Shown here in pieces: positions 36,207 to 45,071 of a stretch of DNA of 56,835 nucleotides. The position numbers were made by a program, and so were the translations under genes. The first letter of the stretch is position 1. Each line of letters starts with the position of its first letter. The notes under the pieces were generated by a model that was not told the origin of the DNA, did not search any database, and worked only from the letters and a program-made list of their open reading frames with translations. The stretch is taken from NCBI GenBank assembly GCA_040756435.1, contig JBFLZD010000019.1, positions 1 to 56,835 on the forward strand, given 5' to 3'. The DNA is from Spirochaetota bacterium. GTDB lineage: Bacteria; Spirochaetota; UBA4802; UB4802.

Positions 36207-37187
36207 ATGAAGCGTAAAGTTTTTTTTGTTGTTATTGTGCTTTTTATACTTGCATCCTTCGTTTACTCAATGGATGAGAAAAAGGGGATGATTTATCAAA
36301 CATTTAAAGCTTTTCCTGGTACACCTGGGGATCCGTTCACGCTGCTGTATCCGCTGGAAGTTACTGGGAATGGCAAACTACGGGTGTACGTGCAGGTAAC
36401 GAAGGGTAATAAAAACGATGTTGTTAAAGCTACATTGGTAGATATTAGATCTTTTGACAAAGTTGAACCCAATTTGTGGGAAAAATGGATACAATTTGAA
36501 GATAAATATGTGCCATCAGTATTATTTTTACGAGTTAAAAATGCAAAATTTCTATATGATAATTTAAAATATAATGTAAAAAAGTTTTTAGGGAAAAAAG
36601 ATAAACCGCCAAAATGGTACCATGGATCTGATATTGCAAGGAGTGGTAATAATGGCCGAATAGAACACATCATAGATGATAAAGAACTGATGGAAACTGA
36701 AGGGAAGTATGTTGTAATTCTGGAAAATGAAAATAACACTCAGATAGAGGGTACTATTCTTATAGATTTCCCCGGTGAAATCTTTGATGTTGAACGCAGT
36801 TTGTGGGAAACTATTCCTAATAAGGCTGACCTGTTGGTGAAGGATATTTCATTAGCACGAGGCAATCGCATAGTTGTAACGGTGGCTAAAGATCAGGGAT
36901 GGATGCCAGATGCGCTGTGGAAATTAACAGGTGATAAAGCAGTAAAATTACAAATTACAGTTGGTGACACCGTTATAGAAAAAGACCTTCCCGAGTTTGA
37001 TCCGCAGCGTAATTTAAAATATGGTGAAGTAAATTATACAGTTCCTGATATTACCATTACTGAAGATACAGCAGTAACAGCGTTTATTGATGCAACAAAT
37101 AAAGTGGTAGAACGAAACAAAGCAAATAATAAAAAGACTATGACGTTGAGTCCCCAAGAAAAGCAGGGTGGTGCCCGGCAAAAATAA
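36207..37187 (+). CDS. secreted protein with CARDB-like C-terminal domain
   Basis: A 326-residue exported protein with a signal peptide (about 1-21, ending FVYS). The middle is unrecognised. The C-terminal 110 residues (ADLLVKDISLARGNRIVVTV ... AFIDATNKVVERNKANN) have the CARDB/Ig-like pattern of strands ending in the E-x-N-K-x-N-N motif. Probably periplasmic or surface-located. A good terminator follows at 37223, so it is a single-gene unit; GGAGG precedes the ATG. Confidence 0.75.
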   Translation: MKRKVFFVVIVLFILASFVYSMDEKKGMIYQTFKAFPGTPGDPFTLLYPLEVTGNGKLRVYVQVTKGNKNDVVKATLVDIRSFDKVEPNLWEKWIQFEDKYVPSVLFLRVKNAKFLYDNLKYNVKKFLGKKDKPPKWYHGSDIARSGNNGRIEHIIDDKELMETEGKYVVILENENNTQIEGTILIDFPGEIFDVERSLWETIPNKADLLVKDISLARGNRIVVTVAKDQGWMPDALWKLTGDKAVKLQITVGDTVIEKDLPEFDPQRNLKYGEVNYTVPDITITEDTAVTAFIDATNKVVERNKANNKKTMTLSPQEKQGGARQK

Positions 37188-37222
37188 TGACAAATAATGA
37201 TAATTAAAAAGTACTTTTATAA

Positions 37223-37266
37223 GGCCACAGGTGTATAGGGATATCGCATCTGTGGCCATATTTTTT
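37223..37266 (+). terminator. rho-independent terminator
   Basis: GGCCACAGGTG (37223-37233) pairs with CATCTGTGGCC (37247-37257), with one wobble, followed by a run of T at 37260-37265. It ends the 36.2 kb gene. Confidence 0.9.
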
Positions 37267-37305
37267 GGTAATACATATTTTAAGTATGATCATTTGAGTT
37301 TTTTG

Positions 37306-37347
37306 TTGAAACAAAAGAAAGTTTAGTATATAATAATATACTAAACT
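37306..37347 (+). promoter_or_regulatory. promoter with palindromic operator before the FmdB-like gene
   Basis: TTGAAA (37306-37311), 17 bases, TATAAT (37329-37334). A near-perfect palindrome with 12-bp arms (37320-37331 and 37336-37347; arm AGTTTAGTATAT) is centred on the -10 box. This is the layout of a repressor-controlled promoter. Confidence 0.7.
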
Positions 37348-37400
37348 ATTAGTATTTTCTAATACCATATAGTAGAAAGATTTAACACGAGGTTTGTTCT

Positions 37401-37583
37401 ATGCCGGTATATGAGTTTAAATGTAATGATTGTAATGCTACCTTCAGCGAATTAAGAAAAATGGGGGATACCAAAGCGCCCCAGTGTCCGTATTGCCATG
37501 GGGCCAATACTGAAAAAATATTTTCTGTATTTGCAAGTAGCAGTGTAAAAACATCATGTTCAACCACATCAGGTGGTGGATGA
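37401..37583 (+). CDS. FmdB-type zinc ribbon protein
   Basis: A 60-residue protein starting MPVYEFKC, with Cys8-x2-Cys11 and Cys29-x2-Cys32, the FmdB/CxxC_CxxC_SSSS regulatory zinc ribbon, and a Ser/Thr/Gly-rich tail. Members are thought to be small regulators, often of amide or C1 metabolism, but the role here is unknown. An ACGAGG purine stretch lies 8 bases before the ATG, and transcription is from the palindromic promoter just upstream. Confidence 0.9.
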   Translation: MPVYEFKCNDCNATFSELRKMGDTKAPQCPYCHGANTEKIFSVFASSSVKTSCSTTSGGG

Positions 37584-37791
37584 GGCATATAACGCTTACC
37601 CGTGTGGTAAGTTTGGGCGATAGTTACCGGGGATTTTAATTCATTAAGAAAAATTTTATTACTTTTCGTTATTGAATACCTTTCCCAATTTTATAATAAC
37701 GTTGTCCCAATTACATTGGGATGAATTCTTCCTGATACTTGATATTGCTTCCCGTCAAAGTCAAGACTTGGAATAACGGAATGGTATCCAT

Positions 37792-38085
37792 ATTATTGCG
37801 AGGTACATAGTGCTGAAGCAATCTTATCCGTCCGACGTTATTGCTTCACTTTGTTTGCAATGACTGAATTTTGTCTTGTCATTGTGAGGCACAAAGTGCC
37901 GAAGCAATCTCATCCGTATGACAGGATTGATTCGCTTCGCTTGTAATGACGGAATTTCAACTATTTCATTGCGAGGTATAAAGTGTCGAGGCAAACTCAT
38001 CCGTAAAAAGGGATTGCTTCACTTTGTTCGCAATGGTGGAGTGGCAACCATGTCATTGCGAGGCACGCAGTGCCGAAGCAATCCC
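37792..38085. repeat. TCATTGCGAGG-type palindromic repeat cluster
   Basis: Four units begin at about 37792, 37877, 37964 and 38051 (period about 86). Each opens with TCATTGCGAGG-C and AGTGCCGAAGCAATC, then runs back through GATTGCTTC...GCAATGAC to make one long imperfect palindrome. The frame readable at 37918-38241 is made of this repeat. The rest of 37584-38702 is AT-rich and shows no gene. Confidence 0.85.
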
Positions 38086-38702
38086 TTTATTAAAATGAGA
38101 TTGTATCACAATAAAGTAGAAACTCGCAGTGATACATTTCGTTCTGCATATATTAAATACCAAAAGACATTAATTCAAGATTATCTAAGAAGAAAATTAT
38201 ACACAAATTCACTCGTACAAAACCAAAAACACACTTTATAAAATAAGTAATCTACCTAAGTTTTATTATTACTTCCATTTCGTGGTTTAGATGGATTTAT
38301 GTTCATTATCATTATCCAATACGGTGTATCACTGTACAATACCAATTCTATAATTGATTTTTCATAACCTCTATTGAAGAGATTCCATAATAAGGTGCCG
38401 CATAAAACAAATGAAGTGTCCTATTTTGATACTTTGCAATGTTATTATTTGTATATAAGAAGATAGATGCAGGGATAGGAGAAAACAAAAAATTGCATTT
38501 GAGAAAAACACCCACGTACGTATAAATACCCGTTCACGGACGTTGAAATGATTGAAATTTTTATATGCGGTTTTACAGGAATAACAAAGTGTTTTGCTTC
38601 TAACGTGAATTTACATTATTATTTTTTTAACATACATTTTGTAGTTGCAATTTGTTCTAATAGTAGTAGTGTTGTGTTATACATATACTTTGGAGGAAAC
38701 AT

Positions 38703-39155
38703 ATGAATATAGAAACGACTACCTGCATTGCCTATGAACACTTAGAACTTTTTCAATTATATGCCGCTGTGTACAAATTACCGCTTCATACTTTTATTAT
38801 AAATTTCATAAACTATGTGCTTTCGTATAAACGGATCCCGGTGAAAAGCTATAAACGGTTACAGTATAGAAAGCGATATCAATCCTGGAAGCGGGTACAT
38901 CTATATTTGTACGAGAATGAGTATGAGTTTGTGATGGATGTGCGGAAAGTTTGTAAGATGTCATTAGCTAAGGTTATAGCCTATTGTGTGGAAAATTATC
39001 TTTTTGATTATCTTGCTGCGTTAGACAGTGAAGATAATACCGATAACTATCGCTTTAGTGGCTACACATTTTCATTTTATCTTGAAGAAGGCATCCCTTG
39101 TTGTCAATTTTATTGGGGACCACCACCAGAATTGGTGAAACTTGCCACCCAATAG
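38703..39155 (+). CDS. hypothetical protein, long member of a two-copy family
   Basis: A 150-residue basic protein of no recognised family. The N-terminus MNIETTTCIAYEHLELF and the C-terminus GIPCCQFYWGPPPELVKLA are both found again in the 57-residue protein at 53887, which lacks the roughly 100-residue middle. That middle has a KRVHLYLYENEYEF ... KMSLAKVIAYCVENYL segment, with strand-helix-helix spacing like ribbon-helix-helix DNA-binding proteins (tentative). GGAGGAAAC precedes the ATG. Confidence 0.65.
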   Translation: MNIETTTCIAYEHLELFQLYAAVYKLPLHTFIINFINYVLSYKRIPVKSYKRLQYRKRYQSWKRVHLYLYENEYEFVMDVRKVCKMSLAKVIAYCVENYLFDYLAALDSEDNTDNYRFSGYTFSFYLEEGIPCCQFYWGPPPELVKLATQ

Positions 39156-39816
39156 CCTCTAAAACTAACGGATACCTACTCAATAGATATTATATAAGAA
39201 TGTTGCTTATAACGTTTTCAACCATATATGTTAGTACATTATATCTACTTACGTTTATCGATTGCATTAGCATTATGAATACTTTTAGCCAACTCCAATC
39301 TATGTATATAGTGCCTTCAATATCACAGTGATGAGCATTGCAAGAGTGTCAGGATTTGCTTTATTTGCTGCTTTTACACGTGTTCATACAATTTTTACTG
39401 CTAGCGGCTAATCGCAAACTTTCATTTCTACTATACCAGATAGTGCAATAAATTAAGTTTTATTATGATCTATATCATCACACAAATTTAGAGCAACAAT
39501 AGAAATTTTTGATATACATTTTGCTTCTTTTAAAATACAGATTTGCTTAATTGATCTGTTTCAGACAATTTATCCTTCATGCTACAAGTTTTATGTTTTA
39601 CAATATGCTGTGTGGTAATGTGTTCAATTGTTATATGACCACGTATATATGTTTTTCTTTACAAACATTATGCATTCATATTATTATTTTTGTGAATAGA
39701 TTAAGTAAGTTTGATTGATACACTTATTCTTGATATTTAATTAATAGATTTTCTAAGATTTCCTGATGAATGGCATAGTAAGTATATGATATTTTTAAAA
39801 AGGAGATTCTATAACA
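39156..39816. other. 660-base AT-rich stretch without a recognised feature
   Basis: Neither strand shows a protein-like frame, a strong hairpin or a repeat shared with the rest of the window. Only the last 20 bases carry an AGGAG ribosome-binding site belonging to the next gene. Confidence 0.5.
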
Positions 39817-40788
39817 ATGAAGCGATTCTTTATCATGTCGTTTGTTTTTCTTTTTGCAACAACCCTGTGTAGTGCAAAAACTGATTATAGGCAGAAGATG
39901 CGTGAGCTTGTTATAGCGATAAGTAAAGAGGCAAAAAAACACAATCCACAGTTTTTAATTATAGGACAAAATGCATTGGAGATAGTAACCCTAAATGGAA
40001 AACCAAATGGTAGAGTTGCAAAGGACTATATCAATGCATTGGATGGTACTGGTATTGAAGAGCTTTTTTATGGATATGAAAACAAAGATGGGGTAAAGAC
40101 TCCAGCAAACGTTACTCACTATTTTCTATCGTACTTAGCTGTATTTACTAAATACAAAAAAACTGTACTGGTTATAGATTATTCCAAAACTATAACACAG
40201 GCACATGACTCATATACCCGATCATTGCAAAAAGGATTCATCTCTTTTCAGACAAATCGTGCGTGTTCTATTATTCCACAGTGGATGTTCATTAAAAATG
40301 AAGAACCGGTTACAGAATTAAAACATGCAAAAAATTTTTTGTATATAATAAATCCTGAAAATTTTAAAAGCAAAGATGAATTTTTACAGGCACTATCGCA
40401 CACATGGTATGATGTACTTATTGTTGATGCATTTTTTGGGGATGAGCTTTTAAGTAAAGCTGATGTTGAATATTTACAGAAAAAGCCAAATGGTGCACGC
40501 CGCCTTGTTATTGCATATATGTCCGTGGGCGAGGCAGAGGATTATCGCTATTACTGGAAGAGTGAGTGGAATAAAAATAAGCCTGCATTTTTAGAAAAAG
40601 AAAATCCTGACTGGAAAGGTAATTACAAGGTGCGCTACTGGAATGCACAGTGGCACCAGATTATATATGGTGGTGGGAATAATCAAAATTTTATTGACAG
40701 TTATATAGGAAAAATAATACATACAAGTTATGATGGTGTGTATATGGATGTGCTTGATGCAGCAATGTATTTTGAAGAGAAAAAATAA
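39817..40788 (+). CDS. secreted TM1410-type endo-alpha-1,4-polygalactosaminidase-like protein
   Basis: A 323-residue protein with a signal peptide (1-19, cut near CSA-K). It shows the TM1410/GH114 beta-barrel motifs: FLIIGQNALE, LVIDYSKT, LIVDAFFGDELL, VIAYMSVGEAEDYRYYW, NPDWKGNYKVRYWN and the final YDGVYMDVLDA with the acidic residue pair. Relatives cut galactosamine-containing exopolysaccharide. The substrate here is not provable, but an extracellular matrix polysaccharide is likely. AGGAG precedes the ATG. It lies just upstream of the chemotaxis cluster but is separated by about 100 bases. Confidence 0.87.
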   Translation: MKRFFIMSFVFLFATTLCSAKTDYRQKMRELVIAISKEAKKHNPQFLIIGQNALEIVTLNGKPNGRVAKDYINALDGTGIEELFYGYENKDGVKTPANVTHYFLSYLAVFTKYKKTVLVIDYSKTITQAHDSYTRSLQKGFISFQTNRACSIIPQWMFIKNEEPVTELKHAKNFLYIINPENFKSKDEFLQALSHTWYDVLIVDAFFGDELLSKADVEYLQKKPNGARRLVIAYMSVGEAEDYRYYWKSEWNKNKPAFLEKENPDWKGNYKVRYWNAQWHQIIYGGGNNQNFIDSYIGKIIHTSYDGVYMDVLDAAMYFEEKK

Positions 40789-40891
40789 AAAATATGTTTG
40801 ATTTTGTTGCCAATTACATTTATTATTTAAGCACCATTTTTACTAAGTTTGTGAATACTATTATACTGAATAATAGCTTAGGAGGGTATAT

Positions 40892-42940
40892 ATGAATTTA
40901 CTTAAAGGAAAATTCAATAGCTTAAAAATGTTTTTAGCAACTGTGGTTGGGTCAATTGCTGCGTTTGCAATAATTGTATTAATTATTATTTCTTACAATG
41001 CTGCCTATAATGCACTGGAAAAGTCATATATTAATCAAATGAACAATATCAATGACAGCATTAACTTAACTTTGAAAAGTTTTTTTGAGCAGCAAATTAC
41101 TATAGCAGAATTGTTTGCATCTAAAAACTCTGTGCGTAATGCACTCATTACCGGTGATTATACCCAGGTCACTCGGGAGATGGAAATATTTTTTAAAAAT
41201 AATACAAAATATTATGAAAATATTTTTATTGCTACTGCAGAACGGGACCCTGTTATTTTAGCAGCTGGCGCACCGGGAGCTGCAGGCATTAAATATCGTG
41301 CAGCAGGATATGAAAAAGCTATCGATGAGGCAATGCAGGGTAAAGTGGGGTTAAGCAAACCAAATAAATCACCTGTGAGTGGATTGCCGGTAATACTGAT
41401 ACAGGTTCCTGTTAAACATGAAGGAAAAATAATTGGTTTATTTGGGCTACCTGTTGAATTGGGAAAATACTGCTATGATATAGTAAAAGATGTAAAGATA
41501 GGTGAAACAGGGTATCCATTTGCTGCTGACCTTGAAGGGATGACATTTGCTCACCCTGATAAAGAACAAATATTAAAGTTAGATTTAACCAAAATGGATT
41601 TTGGGCAGGAAATGCTTAAAAATCCTGATAAAACTGTTATACGATATGTATGGCAGGGTAAAGATAAAATGCTGGTGGCTATACGTAATAAAGAATTTAA
41701 CTATATTATTGGTTCTACCATGTTTTTGTCCGATATTTCTGATGCTGCACGTTCCATGGCAGCAGTTATGGTGCTGTTTGGTCTCATAATGATAGCAGGT
41801 GCAGTAATTGGCATTTATTATATTATTGCAATGCGTTTAAATCCATTAGAACGGCTTAAAGCAATAGCAGGCGCTCTTGCCGGTGGCAATGTGACCATGC
41901 GCTATGAAGGGAAATTATATAACGATGAAGTTGGTGATATGGCTAAAGCTATCAATAATACTATGGATAACTTGGAGCGTCTTGTTGCAGAAGTCAAAGT
42001 AGCGGTAAGTAATCTAACACAGGCAGTCAATGAGATAGCAAATGGTAATGAAAATCTGTCGCAGCGCACATCAGAGCAGGCATCATCTCTTGAAGAGATA
42101 GCAGCAACCATAGAAGAAGCAACCGCAACCATCAAACAGAATGCAGAGCATGCAACACGGGCAAATCAGATTGCCGAGAAGACAAGCGAGCTTGCCAAAA
42201 ATGGCAACAATTTAGTTAGTGATGCGGTAGTAGCCATAAACGAGATCAATGCATCAAGTAAGCGCATTGGTGAGATATTAACGCTTATCAATGAGATATC
42301 ATTCCAGACAAATTTGTTGGCCTTAAACGCAGCGGTTGAAGCAGCGCGAGCAGGAGAGCAGGGCAGGGGTTTTGCTGTGGTGGCTGGTGAGGTGCGCAAC
42401 TTAGCACAGCGTTCGGGTAGTGCAGCAAAAGAAATTGGCGAGCTTATCCGTGATTCACTGGATAAGATTGATACAGGGACAACACTGGTAAACAAGAGCG
42501 GTGAAGCATTAAAAGAGATTATGCAGTCAATACAGGAGTTGTATAAAACTATAACCGAGATAGCTACAGCAAGCGACGAACAGAAACAGGGTATTGACCA
42601 GATTAATGTAGCAGTATCGGATTTAGATACTATGACACAGCAGAATGCGGCACTGGTGGAAGAGACAGCCAGTGCAAGCGAGGAGATGGCAAATCAGGCA
42701 CAGGAGCTTGCAAGCATGATGGAACGGTTTGTAATACGTGAAGAAATAAGTGAAAAAGTATTTGGGAGCAAGCACAAGGAATTGCATTTGCACGCAGCGG
42801 ATGCAGGGAAGAAGGCGGCAGTGAAGAGAATGGAAAAGCCAAAGGTAAAAGAAGAAAAGAAAGAAGCACCATTATCAGAGGAAAAGAAAGAAAAAGGTCC
42901 TAATAATAAGCTTATAGATGATGGATTTGAAGAGTTTTAA
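40892..42940 (+). CDS. methyl-accepting chemotaxis protein
   Basis: A 682-residue receptor. TM1 at about 17-39, a periplasmic dCache-like sensor (about 45-280, with [14 protein letters not shown] and [10 protein letters not shown]), TM2 at about 286-310, HAMP ([18 protein letters not shown] ...), then the cytoplasmic methylation helices and the hairpin tip [20 protein letters not shown]. The C-terminal 60 residues are a Lys/Glu-rich tail without an obvious CheR/CheB-tethering pentapeptide; it ends DDGFEEF. First gene of the che cluster, 23 bases before cheA; AGGAGGG ribosome-binding site. Confidence 0.95.
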   Translation: MNLLKGKFNSLKMFLATVVGSIAAFAIIVLIIISYNAAYNALEKSYINQMNNINDSINLTLKSFFEQQITIAELFASKNSVRNALITGDYTQVTREMEIFFKNNTKYYENIFIATAERDPVILAAGAPGAAGIKYRAAGYEKAIDEAMQGKVGLSKPNKSPVSGLPVILIQVPVKHEGKIIGLFGLPVELGKYCYDIVKDVKIGETGYPFAADLEGMTFAHPDKEQILKLDLTKMDFGQEMLKNPDKTVIRYVWQGKDKMLVAIRNKEFNYIIGSTMFLSDISDAARSMAAVMVLFGLIMIAGAVIGIYYIIAMRLNPLERLKAIAGALAGGNVTMRYEGKLYNDEVGDMAKAINNTMDNLERLVAEVKVAVSNLTQAVNEIANGNENLSQRTSEQASSLEEIAATIEEATATIKQNAEHATRANQIAEKTSELAKNGNNLVSDAVVAINEINASSKRIGEILTLINEISFQTNLLALNAAVEAARAGEQGRGFAVVAGEVRNLAQRSGSAAKEIGELIRDSLDKIDTGTTLVNKSGEALKEIMQSIQELYKTITEIATASDEQKQGIDQINVAVSDLDTMTQQNAALVEETASASEEMANQAQELASMMERFVIREEISEKVFGSKHKELHLHAADAGKKAAVKRMEKPKVKEEKKEAPLSEEKKEKGPNNKLIDDGFEEF

Positions 42941-42963
42941 TAACGGTTATTGGAGGAAAATAC

Positions 42964-45048
42964 ATGGCGGATGATGCCATAAAGCAGGTTTTTTTGGCTG
43001 AGACAAAGGAACTGCTGGAAAACTTAGAAAATGATATAGTCCGTTATGAGGAAACAAAAGATCCTGAACTCATCCATTCAATATTCAGGTATGTGCATAC
43101 ATTAAAGGGTGGTTCGGGGATGGCAGGGTATGAGGACGTATATCAGTTTACTCATGCCCTGGGGAATATTCTGGATTCAGTGCGAAATGGTGTGCTTCCC
43201 ATGAATGACCTTTTAGCGGATATAGTATTTGCCAGCATTGATGTAATCAGATTGCGCCTGTATTCTGAAGAAGATCCATCAAAGTTTGAAGAAAAGTTTG
43301 CAATATTACAAGCAAAAATTAATGATATTGAATCAATTCTTCAGATAAAAGAAGAAAAAACAGTTAAAGAAGAAAAAACTGAAGAAATACAGCCAGTCTA
43401 TAACTTTTTCAGGGTAAAAGCTAAATTCAGGGAAGATATATTTAAATCGGGCATTGATCCGCTTATCATCATTGAAGACTTAGCTTCTTTAGGAAAGATT
43501 GTTGAGTTACGCGTCAACCGTAATGATGTGCCGCTACTTGAAAATCTTGATCCTGAAAAATGTTATCTTTCCTGGGATGTTATCCTTAAAACCAAAAGCA
43601 AAGAAGAAGCTCTTGATGATGTATTTATTTTTGTGCGTGATGATAATGAAATTACCATAACCAACGTAACCAAAAATTATGTGGCACAGCCTGTAGTAGA
43701 GGATGTCCCCAAATTGGGCGAGTTATTATTGTCAAAGGGCATGCTTACTGAAAAAGAGTATGACGATGTATTGAGTGAGCATGAAAAGACAAAGAAAAAA
43801 GTTGGGGAGATAGCTGTTACCAAAGGATATGTAGAGGACAATGATATATCATTGGCACTCAAGGAGCAGGAGAGTATTAAGAAACATTTGAGTACTTCAA
43901 CATTGAGAGTTGATGCCAAAAAGGTTGATAACCTCATGAACCTTTTGGGTGAAATGGTCATTGGTTTTTCGGGGATTAAACGTATAGCTGAAGAGATAGA
44001 AGATGAAAAGGCATATCGGTTAAACAATGCTCTGTATGGTGTTGACCGCATCATCCGTGAATTTCAGGAACATCTTATGCGAATCCGCATGGTCCCTATT
44101 GGGCCCGTGTTTGAGCAGTTCAGGCGTTTTATCCGTGATACAGCAAAATCCCATGGGAAAGTCATTCACCTGGAAATTGCAGGTGGTGATACTGAGATCG
44201 ATAAAACAGTCATTGAACGCATCAATGATCCGTTAAAGCATCTAATACGCAATGCGATAGATCATGGAATAGAAAGCCCCCAACAGCGCCAGGCCAAAGG
44301 GAAGCCTCAGGAAGGTACAATAGTGCTGAAAGCATATCATCAGGAAGGAAATATTTTTATTGAGATAAGCGATGATGGTCAGGGCATTGATAGAGAGAAG
44401 GTGCTGCAAAAGGCTATATCATCAGGAATTGTAAGTAAACATGAGGATTTGCCGGATGTAAAAATATATGATTTCCTTTTTGCCCCCGGTTTTTCCACTG
44501 CCGAATCAGTTGGGGATCTTTCTGGAAGAGGTGTGGGGCTTGACGTGGTCAAAACCAACATTGAAGCATTGCGTGGTAGTGTTGAGGTGTTCAGCGAAGC
44601 CGATAAAGGAACAACATTTAGAATCAAGCTTCCTTTGACACTGGCAATAATAGATGGAATGCTGGTAAAGGTGGCGCATGAAACATTCATTATTCCAATA
44701 CTTTCAATAATTGAAAGCGTCAAACCAGGAAAAAAAGACATAAAAACTGTTGAGAATAAGGGCGAAGTTGTTCATGTCAGGGGTGAATATGTCCCTTTAG
44801 TCAGGCTTCATAGAGAATTTAAATTGCCCCAAACTATTGAAAATCCATGGGATGGCCTTGTGGTCATTGTTGAGTCAGAGGGGAAGGCATTAGGGCTTGT
44901 TGTTGATGAACTTGTTGGTCAGCAACAGATTGTAATAAAGAGCCTGGACAGGGAAATAACTTCTTCCCGAGCAATATCCGGTGCAGCAATATTGGGTGAT
45001 GGAACTATTGCCCTGATTATTGACGTACATGGTTTTGTAAGTTCGTAA
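42964..45048 (+). CDS. cheA: chemotaxis histidine kinase CheA with extra MshEN-like segment
   Basis: A 694-residue kinase that phosphorylates CheY and CheB. Domains: Hpt with phospho-acceptor His45 (HTLKGGSGMAG); P2-like beta domain, about 143-235; an unusual segment at about 248-300 (LGELLLSKGMLTEKEYDDVL ... KVGEIAVTKGYVEDNDISLAL), a doubled motif like MshEN/GspE N-terminal domains; P3 dimerisation helices; P4 ATPase with HLIRNAIDHGIES, DDGQGID and GRGVGLDVV; P5 CheW-like domain to the end. GGAGG precedes the ATG at 42964. It is second in the cluster. Confidence 0.95.
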   Translation: MADDAIKQVFLAETKELLENLENDIVRYEETKDPELIHSIFRYVHTLKGGSGMAGYEDVYQFTHALGNILDSVRNGVLPMNDLLADIVFASIDVIRLRLYSEEDPSKFEEKFAILQAKINDIESILQIKEEKTVKEEKTEEIQPVYNFFRVKAKFREDIFKSGIDPLIIIEDLASLGKIVELRVNRNDVPLLENLDPEKCYLSWDVILKTKSKEEALDDVFIFVRDDNEITITNVTKNYVAQPVVEDVPKLGELLLSKGMLTEKEYDDVLSEHEKTKKKVGEIAVTKGYVEDNDISLALKEQESIKKHLSTSTLRVDAKKVDNLMNLLGEMVIGFSGIKRIAEEIEDEKAYRLNNALYGVDRIIREFQEHLMRIRMVPIGPVFEQFRRFIRDTAKSHGKVIHLEIAGGDTEIDKTVIERINDPLKHLIRNAIDHGIESPQQRQAKGKPQEGTIVLKAYHQEGNIFIEISDDGQGIDREKVLQKAISSGIVSKHEDLPDVKIYDFLFAPGFSTAESVGDLSGRGVGLDVVKTNIEALRGSVEVFSEADKGTTFRIKLPLTLAIIDGMLVKVAHETFIIPILSIIESVKPGKKDIKTVENKGEVVHVRGEYVPLVRLHREFKLPQTIENPWDGLVVIVESEGKALGLVVDELVGQQQIVIKSLDREITSSRAISGAAILGDGTIALIIDVHGFVSS

Positions 45049-45071
45049 CCATAGTTCAGGACTAACAGGAT

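Noticed and set aside
37918-38241. 107-codon open frame in the repeat cluster
   Set aside because: Its sequence is the translation of palindromic repeats; repeated peptide pieces mirror the DNA repeat.
39098-39331. 77-codon frame overlapping the 38.7 kb gene
   Set aside because: It has no ribosome-binding site, and the overlapped part is better explained by the conserved FYWGPPPEL frame.
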